From assembly GCA_944355255.1 (NCBI GenBank), contig CALVQD010000042.1:1-35175 (forward strand): a stretch of DNA of 35,175 bases, given 5' to 3'. Numbering within the stretch: position 1 is the stretch's first letter; each line of letters starts with the position of its first letter. The DNA is from an uncultured Bacilli bacterium (GTDB taxonomy: Bacteria; Bacillota_I; Bacilli_A; RF39; UBA660). Below the pieces are notes generated by a model that saw only the letters and a program-made list of their open reading frames with translations, made no database searches and was not told where the DNA came from. The position numbers were made by a program, and so were the translations under genes. Positions 16,865 through 23,838 of this stretch are shown piece by piece.

Positions 16865-17599
16865 TTACTCACTTCCTATAAAATTCTTAATAATACGTAC
16901 TGTTCTACCTAAATCTTCTAAATAAGCATAATGGGTACCCCCCTCATACTCAATCACAGCTGCATCATCTAATAAAGACGCTAATTCATAGGCATCTGAT
17001 AATGGAACTGCTTCATCTCTTGTTCCCCAAATAATAATCGTCGGACATGTAATTTTCTTGACATTTTCCGTAATATCTAAATTTACATGATTCACCATTA
17101 TTTTTCTCATAACAGAACTGGCATTTCGATAATCAGTACTACCAATATGCTTTTTCGCATATTCTTCAAATTGGTTTAAAATCGGTACCTTTTTCAATGA
17201 TTTCAATAATTTCATTTTAGCCGTTTCTTTTTTGATTGCCTTTTTAAATGGACTTCCAAATAATACTAATTTTTCAACTGGATAACGACTGGCATATAAC
17301 AAGCTAATCTTTCCTCCAAATGAATGTCCAATTAAAATTGGTTTCTTGATTTTCAATTCATCTAATAACTGTTTTAACATTTCTACAAAATCATCTAATT
17401 GCCACGCTGTCTCTGGTTCTTCAGATAAACCATGACCAGGTAAATCGATGATAGTGATTAAATAATCTTTTTGTAGTGCATCCCCTACTGGTTTCATCAT
17501 ATCAATATTCTGTCCCCATCCATGTAACAATACTACATCTTGGCCTTGAGGATTTCCATACGTAATACTATTGATACGGACTCCTTTTATCTTGTTCAT
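16865..17599 (-). CDS. alpha/beta hydrolase in the murF-ddl operon
   Basis: 244 residues with the alpha/beta hydrolase fold: oxyanion region LLHGWGQN (about 25-32), nucleophile elbow GHSFGG (Ser about 94), acid in WGTRDEAVP (Asp about 198) and catalytic His in EGGTHYAYLED (about 226). No signal peptide, so cytoplasmic. The substrate is unknown; it belongs to the broad esterase/acylhydrolase group. It is the first gene of a three-gene operon, ending 4 nt before the MurF-like ATG, which suggests a role in envelope precursor metabolism or lipid-linked intermediates (inference). The ATG at 17599 has GGTGA 8 nt upstream and is preferred over the TTG at 17614. Confidence 0.8.
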   Translation of the reverse strand: MNKIKGVRINSITYGNPQGQDVVLLHGWGQNIDMMKPVGDALQKDYLITIIDLPGHGLSEEPETAWQLDDFVEMLKQLLDELKIKKPILIGHSFGGKISLLYASRYPVEKLVLFGSPFKKAIKKETAKMKLLKSLKKVPILNQFEEYAKKHIGSTDYRNASSVMRKIMVNHVNLDITENVKKITCPTIIIWGTRDEAVPLSDAYELASLLDDAAVIEYEGGTHYAYLEDLGRTVRIIKNFIGSE

Positions 17600-17618
17600 A
17601 CTATTATTCACCAATTTA

Positions 17619-17624
17619 ATTATA
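17619..17624 (-). promoter_or_regulatory. promoter of the hydrolase-murF-ddl operon
   Basis: Minus strand TGGTATAAT: perfect -10 hexamer with TGn extension. The mRNA leader would be only about 10-15 nt, just enough for the GGTGA ribosome site. Confidence 0.6.
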
Positions 17625-17664
17625 CCATGATTTACAAAAGACGAAAAGAACTAGAGGCAATTAT

Positions 17665-17701
17665 TCCACAAAAAAAGTGATTTCAAACAGAAATTTCACT
17701 T
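17665..17701 (-). terminator. terminator of the nfeD-slipin-CPBP operon
   Basis: Minus strand stem AAGTGAAATTTC with GAAATCACTT (2-nt bulge), 5-nt loop, then seven T's. It overlaps the CPBP gene stop codon. Confidence 0.75.
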
Positions 17702-18478
17702 CTTTTCGACATTCCATTTTGCAGAATGATATAATACTGCAAAACAAATCAGTAATATAATAAATAACACATCTAAATAAATCGTCTGATACCTTACAAT
17801 CAATGGAACAAGAAGAATAGATGTAAGATTCAAAAAAACATGAAATAGAATTGGAGCAGTTAGTGATTTTTCTTTTTCCAATGCATCTAATACTAAAAAA
17901 CTTGTTACAATGGCAGTACAGATACTATAAATAGTAGAATGACATAAAGCAAAAATAACAGTGATAAAAAGTATCGCACTCATTGGTTTCATCCATTTTT
18001 TTGCTTCTTGATATAAAAAACCACGAAATAACAATTCTTCTAGTACTGGTCCAATGAAAGCAGTACTTATTACTCTTCCAACATAATACCAATCATAAGT
18101 CACTTCCATCTGATTCAATGTCGCTTTTATAGGAACAATTCTCTCTAACTTTAAAAAGAATATATTTATAATAAACGATGTTACAATTCCAAACAGTATA
18201 TAATAAAGTATTTTGTTTTTCCTCAAATAAAAACCATGAATCTCCTGTTTATGATATTTACGTAAAAAAATGGGAAAAAATAACACAAAATTACAAAGTG
18301 TAGCTGGAAATAAAATCGTTCTTAAACGATCTTGTAATTCAAAATCAGTATAAGAAATCGGTTTCAACCATTGCATGATTAGAAATAAGAATCCTATCAT
18401 CAGAACTTGGCCAATTCCAAATAGAATTGGCCATCCGATTAATTTTATAATATTTCTTCTCTTACTTCTTTTTTCCAT
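17696..18478 (-). CDS. CPBP family intramembrane metalloprotease
   Basis: 260 residues and about seven membrane helices. The CPBP (Abi/Rce1-like) motifs are present: EELLFRGFLYQE (EExxxR, about 140-151), a second His in ALCHSTIYS (about 174), and HVFLN (about 211). Known relatives cleave or process membrane-bound peptides; some give bacteriocin immunity. The start ATG overlaps the slipin stop by 17 nt, so it is translated from the same mRNA as NfeD and slipin. This context suggests membrane protein quality control rather than bacteriocin immunity (inference); no bacteriocin gene is near. Confidence 0.85.
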   Translation of the reverse strand: MEKRSKRRNIIKLIGWPILFGIGQVLMIGFLFLIMQWLKPISYTDFELQDRLRTILFPATLCNFVLFFPIFLRKYHKQEIHGFYLRKNKILYYILFGIVTSFIINIFFLKLERIVPIKATLNQMEVTYDWYYVGRVISTAFIGPVLEELLFRGFLYQEAKKWMKPMSAILFITVIFALCHSTIYSICTAIVTSFLVLDALEKEKSLTAPILFHVFLNLTSILLVPLIVRYQTIYLDVLFIILLICFAVLYHSAKWNVEKK

Positions 18479-19358
18479 TTGTATCTAACATCTCCTGAAT
18501 CGTAGTACCAAGGGTTGCAACATTTTGTAAGTCAGATGGAACAATAATCTTTGTTGATTGACCATCTGCCATCTTCTCTAAAGCTTCTAAGCTTTTCAAA
18601 GTTAAAACAGAAGAGTCAGCTTTTGCATTCTTCAAAAGTTCAATTCCTTTGGCCTCTGCTTCTTTTAACTTTAACAATGCTTCGGCTTCTCCTTCAGCAA
18701 TTCGAATCTCACTTTCTTTCTTTGCTTCAGCTCTTAAAATAGCACTTTCCTTCTCTCCTTCAGCAATTAAAATACTAGACTTTTTCTCACCTTCTGCTTG
18801 TAAAATTTTCTCACGTCTCTCACGTTCTGCACGCATTTGTTTTTCCATTGCTTCTTGAATATCACGTGGTGGAATAATGTTTTTAACTTCGACACGATTT
18901 ACTTTAATTCCCCAAGGATCTGTTGCTTCATCTAAGATAGAACGCATTTTAGAATTAATCAAATCACGACTTGTCAACGTCTGATCTAATTCTAAATCCC
19001 CAATTAAATTACGCAATGTAGTTGCAGTCAACGTTTCAATCGCTGATATTGGATTTTCTACTCCATAAGTATATAACTTGGCATCTGTAATCTGAAAATA
19101 AACAACTGTGTCAATTTGCATTGTCACATTATCTTTTGTAATCACTGGTTGTGGTGCGAAATCTTTTACAATTTCTTTTAATGACACACGATTTGCAATT
19201 CGATCAATAAATGGTAACTTAAAATGCAATCCATTTCCCCAAGTCACATAATAAGAACCAATTCTTTCAATTACATAAGTACTTGCTTGTGGTACTACCT
19301 TAATACAAGAAAAAATAATTACCACTAACAAAATTAAAATAACAATCAAAACATCCAT
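18462..19358 (-). CDS. SPFH/stomatin-like protein (slipin, QmcA type)
   Basis: 298 residues. One N-terminal membrane helix (about 2-22), the SPFH domain (about 25-180, with VVPQASTYVIERIG, GLHFKLPFID, DNVTMQIDTVVYFQITD, LRNLIGDLELDQTL), and an Ala/Glu-rich coiled coil (about 178-245) with repeated AEGEKES-type units that drives oligomerisation into ring-like membrane assemblies. The C-terminal part is short. Relatives organise membrane microdomains and scaffold membrane proteases. It follows nfeD by 18 nt, a conserved pairing for this family, and precedes a CPBP protease that overlaps it. Confidence 0.93.
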   Translation of the reverse strand: MDVLIVILILLVVIIFSCIKVVPQASTYVIERIGSYYVTWGNGLHFKLPFIDRIANRVSLKEIVKDFAPQPVITKDNVTMQIDTVVYFQITDAKLYTYGVENPISAIETLTATTLRNLIGDLELDQTLTSRDLINSKMRSILDEATDPWGIKVNRVEVKNIIPPRDIQEAMEKQMRAERERREKILQAEGEKKSSILIAEGEKESAILRAEAKKESEIRIAEGEAEALLKLKEAEAKGIELLKNAKADSSVLTLKSLEALEKMADGQSTKIIVPSDLQNVATLGTTIQEMLDTNGKKK

Positions 19359-19376
19359 ATTTTTCCCTCACATTTC

Positions 19377-19790
19377 TTATCGTTTTTCTACAACGAGTTT
19401 TACTCCTTCTATTTTCTGGATGATAACAGAACTACCTTTCGGAATAGACGTATGACTCATAGCAGTCCAAACTTTTCCATCCACCTTAACAGCTCCCAAA
19501 TGATCTTCATCAATCTCTTCCGTCACATATCCTTTCATACCAATAATACGATCCAAATTTGTTTTTTCTTTTTTCGGACCAAACTTTTTTACAAAAAGTG
19601 GTTTTGTAAAAATAAGTAAAATAAAACCAAGAATAACAAACACTGCAAACTGGATCAAAATACTATCAGTAATAAAAGAAATCACTAGAGAAACAATTCC
19701 ACTCATTACAAACCAAATCGTTGTTAAATTCACTGTCAAAGCCTCAATCACAGCAAGTACAATCACAACGCCTAACCATACATAAAACAT
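19377..19790 (-). CDS. NfeD-like membrane protein
   Basis: 137 residues: three predicted membrane helices (about 2-22, 25-45, 48-65) and a cytoplasmic OB-fold domain (about 80-137, GMKGYVTEEIDEDHLGAVKVDGKVWTA...). This is the short NfeD form without the N-terminal ClpP-like protease. NfeD proteins are typically encoded next to slipins and assist their assembly. First gene of the operon; AGGGTGAT precedes the ATG. Confidence 0.9.
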   Translation of the reverse strand: MFYVWLGVVIVLAVIEALTVNLTTIWFVMSGIVSLVISFITDSILIQFAVFVILGFILLIFTKPLFVKKFGPKKEKTNLDRIIGMKGYVTEEIDEDHLGAVKVDGKVWTAMSHTSIPKGSSVIIQKIEGVKLVVEKR

Positions 19791-19809
19791 AACATATCAC
19801 CCTACTAAC

Positions 19810-19837
19810 ATTATACTACAAAAGTTTTTTGATACAA
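19810..19837 (-). promoter_or_regulatory. promoter of the nfeD operon
   Basis: Minus strand: TTGTAT (19837-19832), 16-nt spacer, perfect -10 TATAAT (19815-19810), 19 nt before the nfeD ATG. Confidence 0.55.
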
Positions 19838-19862
19838 CAAAAAGCAAGAAGATTCTTGCTTT
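19836..19862 (-). terminator. terminator of the 19867-20286 gene
   Basis: Minus strand AAAGCAAGAA/TTCTTGCTTT inverted repeat (effective 7-bp stem, 4-6-nt loop) followed by T's. It ends the transcript carrying the genes from 23214 down to 19867. Confidence 0.78.
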
Positions 19863-19866
19863 CCAT

Positions 19867-20286
19867 TTAAATATACTCTATCCATGCATATTGTTTCATC
19901 AACTTCTTGATATTTTCTTCTTCTGTTACTACTGTAATGTATTTTATTTTAATATCATGTAAATTTCCATACCATGCTTCTTTTTCTAATCCATTTTCTT
20001 GATAAATGCGAATGATTTGCTGCTTTAAAGTACTTCTATCTAAAACACGATACTGATAAGTTCCATCGGAAATATCTAGAATTTGAAAACGATTACTTGG
20101 AAAATAAAGATCTAAATCTCCAATTGTCCAATTTCCTCGTGATAAATCAATTTGATAACTGCGTTCATAATGTTCTAACTTAGCACTATTTACAACTGCT
20201 TCTATCTCTAATGGTTTCCATATCATACTTACATATAATAACATACTAAGACATAACAAAAAAAATAATGAAGGAGCATGTTTCAT
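19867..20286 (-). CDS. small exported or membrane-anchored protein, unknown
   Basis: 139 residues. An N-terminal hydrophobic segment (about 5-24, SLFFLLCLSMLLYVSMI) reads as a signal anchor; no lipobox is clear. The remaining 110 residues form a soluble extracytoplasmic domain with mixed strands and a helix. No family recognised. AGGTGAT precedes the ATG. It lies 61 nt downstream of the large coiled-coil gene with no terminator between, so co-transcription is likely. Confidence 0.5.
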   Translation of the reverse strand: MKHAPSLFFLLCLSMLLYVSMIWKPLEIEAVVNSAKLEHYERSYQIDLSRGNWTIGDLDLYFPSNRFQILDISDGTYQYRVLDRSTLKQQIIRIYQENGLEKEAWYGNLHDIKIKYITVVTEEENIKKLMKQYAWIEYI

Positions 20287-20347
20287 ATGATCACCTCATT
20301 ATTTTTAAATTGTGTAATTTATTTATTTTTATACAAAACAGAAATCA

Positions 20348-22894
20348 TTAACGTGTTTTTCCTTGTTCCATTGCTTCCATTTGTGCAAATAAATCATCTT
20401 CATTCACACGAGCAGCTTCTAACGCTTGTTTTTGAAGTTCTTCTCTTTGTTGTGTTAATCCACTTGCTTTATTTTCAAAAATAGATAAATTTTGTTTTGT
20501 AGTTTCTTCTGCTTTTCGTTTCATCTCATCGTGTTGCGTTACTACATTCTTATAATTTTGTTTTAATGTTGTTATTTGACTATCTAAAGCCTGTAATTGT
20601 TCAGCAACTTTAGATAATTCTTGTTGTTTCTGTGCAATTTCCATTGCATTCTTTCTATTAGCATACCCTTCTGCAAGTTGATGAAGGCGTTCTATTCTCT
20701 CCTGTTCAGAAGCAATTCTACTTAGTTCTGCCTGTACCATTGGCATATTTCTAATTGCATCTAAATACTGAACTCCATCTTTTAAAGATTTAATTTCCCA
20801 TTCTAACTGAGTCTTTTGCTCTCCTAATACTCTTGCTTCTCTTTTTATTCCTGCTATTGCATCATACATTTTATTTTCAGCAGCAAGTTTCTCAGTTTGT
20901 AATGTTTCTTTAGCCTGCATTTCTGCTAAATTTTTTTGATAATTTCTATTGATTTCTTTTAATGCTTGATTTTCTTTTGTTTGTGCCGCAATTTGATTTT
21001 GTAATTCTTGAATCAATTTATCCTTTTCATCAATCGTTTGTTTTTGACGTTTAAAAATTTCCTTCATTTGTTGATTTACTATCGTTTCTGGTGAAGGACT
21101 TACCTCTGGTTGAGATTGCACCACAGGTTCTTTCTCTTTACTAGGTTCCTCTACCGGAGATACAACTGGTATTTCTTCAATTACTTCAACTGGTTCTGGC
21201 TGTCTTTCTTCTTTCTTTGTTTCTTGTCCTAGAAGACGAATTCTCTCATTTTCAAATGCTTGAATTAAATCATTTTTATTGTATTTTACTGCTTCTTGAA
21301 ATTGCTCTGCTTTTAACTCTTGTAAAATACTATCTAACTTTTCAGCACCTTTTGTAGGATCTAGTTTTATAAGAGATTCTGATCTTTCAAAACGCTCTTT
21401 ATATTTTAAGTAAATAGCCTTATTGTGTAACTCATTTTCTGCCTGTTGTATTTTTGTCTCCATATTTTGTTTTGCAGTATCATCCATATATTTTGCACAA
21501 ACTGAATAAACTCCTTGTACGAATGCTAATTTCTTATTTTCATTCTCAATATCGTGTTCTACATCATCGGCAATACTATCATGAAGTTCATTCACTACTT
21601 TTTCTACTTCATCAATTTTTGTACTTACAAAATTTTGGTATTTTTCTTCCATGTCATGATATACCGTCATAGTCTCATCAATACGTGATTTTAAAAGCTC
21701 TCTTACCCCTGGACTATAACTTTCAATAGAAGCCACAATTTCCTTTGCCTTTTCGTAATAACCTTGCATTGCTTCCAAAGTTTCGTGTCCAAGTGCAATC
21801 CCAGAATTTGTGATTTTTAAACAACATCTACTTAACGTTCCTAATTTGTTATCTAGTTCTTTTAATTCATTTTGTTCTGGAGTCATTCCATTTACCATAT
21901 TTTCCGCATCTTCTAATCCTAAAGTTTCCAACTTATACATGATTTTACTCCATAATCTCTTTGGAAAACGCAAAATATTTGTTTTAATTCGTCTGATACT
22001 TAGTTTATTATCTTTATCAAATTGAACACGTCCACCTTTATAACTACCGTCCGCTTGCTTTCCAAATTCACGAACTTCAATCGTTTCTAAAAGTTCCTCA
22101 TTTGTTCTCATATTTGCTTTAATAGATGCAATCGTACTTTCATAAGCTTCCTTTTGATTAGGATTGATTGAAGACATAGATCTTTCTAAAACAGCTAATT
22201 GAGCCGCCCATTTCTTTTGTATATCTTTACTTTTTTGTACTTGAGAAAGACTCTTCCATTTTATTTTACCGAAATATTTTTTGCCTAAACGCTTATTCGA
22301 AAATTCAATCGTATCTCTTAATTGTTCTGCCATTTCCACCGCATCTAAAGAAGCATTGATACTCATTTTTTTTACAGCTTCTTCTGGAACTACTACCGCT
22401 TTTTTCGTTGTATCTTGATCTTCAACTTCAAGTGGTTTTTCTTCTTCAGGTTCCGTTGGTTCTATCTCAATTACAGGATTTGCAAGTTGATAATCATTTA
22501 ATAATTGACGAATATCATCATGAGAAAAACCAGCTCTTAGTAATGCATTTTCATAACGAGCTATATGTTCTTCATTTGTTAAATTTGGCGTTTTATCACG
22601 ATCGTTCAACAACACATTCAACACATCATTGAATTTATTTGCATTTGCCTCAAGATCACGTACCAAAGCATATTGTTCAGAAAGCTCTCTTTCATAATCC
22701 GTAAATCCAAAACGGTGTGCCAAATCAGATGCCTCACGTAAAATATCTTCGTTCGCATGACGATTAATAACAGTTCTTAACGTCTCTTCATGAACTGCAT
22801 TGGCATCCCCATTTACCATATTAAGCACTTCTTGATATAATCTTGCTTCTGTCTCACTTTCAAAAGTTTGCCCATTTATCGTGTTTTCTGGCAT
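20348..22894 (-). CDS. large cytoplasmic coiled-coil protein, unknown
   Basis: 848 residues with no membrane segment or signal. The N-terminal 130 residues are helical (MPENTINGQTFESETEARLYQEVLN...), followed by an acidic Pro/Glu linker (about 143-165), a middle helical region, a second Glu/Pro-rich linker (about 570-615, PVEVIEEIPVVSPVEE) and a long C-terminal coiled coil (about 620-835) rich in Gln, Lys and Glu. The pattern is of a structural or filament-like protein; I recognise no enzyme motif. The ATG at 22894, six bases after the preceding stop and 7 nt after GGGGAG, is preferred over the GTG at 22903. Its partner gene upstream encodes a DUF1292 protein. Confidence 0.7.
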   Translation of the reverse strand: MPENTINGQTFESETEARLYQEVLNMVNGDANAVHEETLRTVINRHANEDILREASDLAHRFGFTDYERELSEQYALVRDLEANANKFNDVLNVLLNDRDKTPNLTNEEHIARYENALLRAGFSHDDIRQLLNDYQLANPVIEIEPTEPEEEKPLEVEDQDTTKKAVVVPEEAVKKMSINASLDAVEMAEQLRDTIEFSNKRLGKKYFGKIKWKSLSQVQKSKDIQKKWAAQLAVLERSMSSINPNQKEAYESTIASIKANMRTNEELLETIEVREFGKQADGSYKGGRVQFDKDNKLSIRRIKTNILRFPKRLWSKIMYKLETLGLEDAENMVNGMTPEQNELKELDNKLGTLSRCCLKITNSGIALGHETLEAMQGYYEKAKEIVASIESYSPGVRELLKSRIDETMTVYHDMEEKYQNFVSTKIDEVEKVVNELHDSIADDVEHDIENENKKLAFVQGVYSVCAKYMDDTAKQNMETKIQQAENELHNKAIYLKYKERFERSESLIKLDPTKGAEKLDSILQELKAEQFQEAVKYNKNDLIQAFENERIRLLGQETKKEERQPEPVEVIEEIPVVSPVEEPSKEKEPVVQSQPEVSPSPETIVNQQMKEIFKRQKQTIDEKDKLIQELQNQIAAQTKENQALKEINRNYQKNLAEMQAKETLQTEKLAAENKMYDAIAGIKREARVLGEQKTQLEWEIKSLKDGVQYLDAIRNMPMVQAELSRIASEQERIERLHQLAEGYANRKNAMEIAQKQQELSKVAEQLQALDSQITTLKQNYKNVVTQHDEMKRKAEETTKQNLSIFENKASGLTQQREELQKQALEAARVNEDDLFAQMEAMEQGKTR

Positions 22895-22899
22895 TTTAA

Positions 22900-23214
22900 T
22901 CACTCCCCATTTGCTTTAATTACTTTACGCATTACATCTTTAATTTTAGCCCATTCATCATCTGTTTCAATTCCTGTAATACGAATATCATCTGGATTAT
23001 TTGGACTTATCTCAATTCTTGATGAATATACTACTACCATTCCATTTTGATCTTTCTCATTAAAAGTATAAATAATATAATCTTTTCCATTCTCTTTCAA
23101 TGTGAAATATAAAAGAATGTCAGCAAGTCTCTCACTTCCATCTTCTCCTTTGATCATAATTTTTTCATACGCTTCCGTATCAGTAACTGCTTGTTGATTT
23201 AACTCTTTATCCAT
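22900..23214 (-). CDS. DUF1292 family protein
   Basis: 104 residues. The central block DILLYFTLKENGKDYIIYTFNE and VVVYSSRIEI is the signature of the DUF1292 family, small cytoplasmic proteins conserved in Bacillota (YrzB in B. subtilis) with no established function. AAGGAGG sits 6 nt before the ATG at 23214; an upstream in-frame start 6 nt earlier lies too close to that site. First gene of the transcript with the 848-residue coiled-coil protein. Confidence 0.82.
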   Translation of the reverse strand: MDKELNQQAVTDTEAYEKIMIKGEDGSERLADILLYFTLKENGKDYIIYTFNEKDQNGMVVVYSSRIEISPNNPDDIRITGIETDDEWAKIKDVMRKVIKANGE

Positions 23215-23246
23215 AAGCAACCTCCTTGTTCATTCCTTATTATCCA

Positions 23247-23275
23247 ATTATAACACAACTTTCTTTATAAAACAA
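23247..23275 (-). promoter_or_regulatory. promoter of the DUF1292/coiled-coil operon
   Basis: Minus strand: TTGTTT (23275-23270), 17-nt spacer, perfect -10 TATAAT (23252-23247) preceded by TTGTGT. Confidence 0.65.
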
Positions 23276-23297
23276 TCTATTAAACAATTGTTTTACA

Positions 23298-23326
23298 GAA
23301 AAAGCCACTAATCAAAAATTAGTAGC
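23298..23326 (-). terminator. terminator of the 23330-23620 gene
   Basis: Minus strand GCTACTAAT/ATTAGTGGC stem (9 bp with one non-Watson-Crick pair), 5-nt loop, then five T's, just after the stop codon at 23332-23330. Confidence 0.78.
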
Positions 23327-23329
23327 TTC

Positions 23330-23620
23330 CTATTTCTTTTTTCCTTGTAATTGAATATATGTTTCTAATTTATTGTAATAATGAATAGATCCCATTACAA
23401 AAGAAATTAATAAAAGCAAAAACAAAAGCATCATTGGCAAAAATAAGAACCATAAAACACAAGGTGCACAAACACTAGAACATAATATAACAAGTAATAT
23501 TATCAATGTAATCACTGGTACACAAAAAGATAAAAGCAAAGTCGTTTTTCCATATACAGTCTTATGAAATGCTTTCATTTCTCTTTTTATTTCTTGATTA
23601 TTTAACTGATATATATTCAT
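23330..23620 (-). CDS. small two-helix membrane protein, unknown
   Basis: 96 residues, with two long hydrophobic helices (about 26-48 and 52-76) separated by a short Cys-rich turn (CSSVCAPC, three cysteines) and a basic C-terminus. The N-terminal 25 residues are polar (MNIYQLNNQEIKREMKAFHK). No family recognised. AGGAGT lies 5 nt before the ATG. It stands between its own terminator and the RNA1 locus. Confidence 0.55.
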   Translation of the reverse strand: MNIYQLNNQEIKREMKAFHKTVYGKTTLLLSFCVPVITLIILLVILCSSVCAPCVLWFLFLPMMLLFLLLLISFVMGSIHYYNKLETYIQLQGKKK

Positions 23621-23698
23621 AAATTACTCCTATGATAAAAATACAACATAAAGTAAACTTTAAATCAATATTTATTTATAAAATTTGATATGAGTATA

Positions 23699-23803
23699 CA
23701 AAAAAACGACGGAACATTTAAATCGTTCCGTCTTCAGGGGGTTTTGGTTGAGACCACTCACATTCGTCGGTAAGAGTCTCAAGCGCGTGACTACTATCAC
23801 GCT
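23699..23803 (-). ncRNA. putative small RNA 'RNA1' downstream of recG
   Basis: About 105 nt with no possible reading frame (its only ATG is followed directly by TGA). Three hairpins in order on the minus strand: GCGTGA/TCACGC (6 bp, 6-nt loop); TTGAGAC/GTCTCAA (7 bp) enclosing an inner CTTAC/GTGAG hairpin; an unpaired linker CCAAAACCCCCTGAA; and the terminator GACGGAAC/GTTCCGTC (8 bp) followed by GTTTTTTT. A promoter (23810-23838) lies directly upstream. I match it to no known RNA family: it lacks the SRP GGAAGGAAGC loop and is too short for 6S, tmRNA or RNase P. The C-rich linker is exactly complementary to the terminator loop of RNA2. It could also be a recG 3' UTR product. Confidence 0.7.
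23700..23732 (-). terminator. terminator of RNA1 (and of recG read-through)
   Basis: Perfect 8-bp GC-rich stem (23725-23732 with 23708-23715), 9-nt loop, then a G and seven T's on the minus strand. Confidence 0.9.
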
Positions 23804-23809
23804 AGAATA

Positions 23810-23838
23810 AGTTTACTAAATTTTAAAAGAAAAGTCAA
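23810..23838 (-). promoter_or_regulatory. promoter of RNA1
   Basis: Minus strand TTGACT (23838-23833), exactly 17 nt, TAAACT (23815-23810). The -35 box overlaps the recG stop codon. The start site should be about 23803-23802. Confidence 0.6.

Noticed and set aside
23699-23803. RNA1 as SRP RNA, 6S RNA or a known riboswitch.
   Set aside because: It lacks the SRP GGAAGGAAGC/GNAR motif, is too short for 6S RNA, and is followed by a terminator and then a small membrane-protein gene with its own ribosome site. No riboswitch core was recognised.
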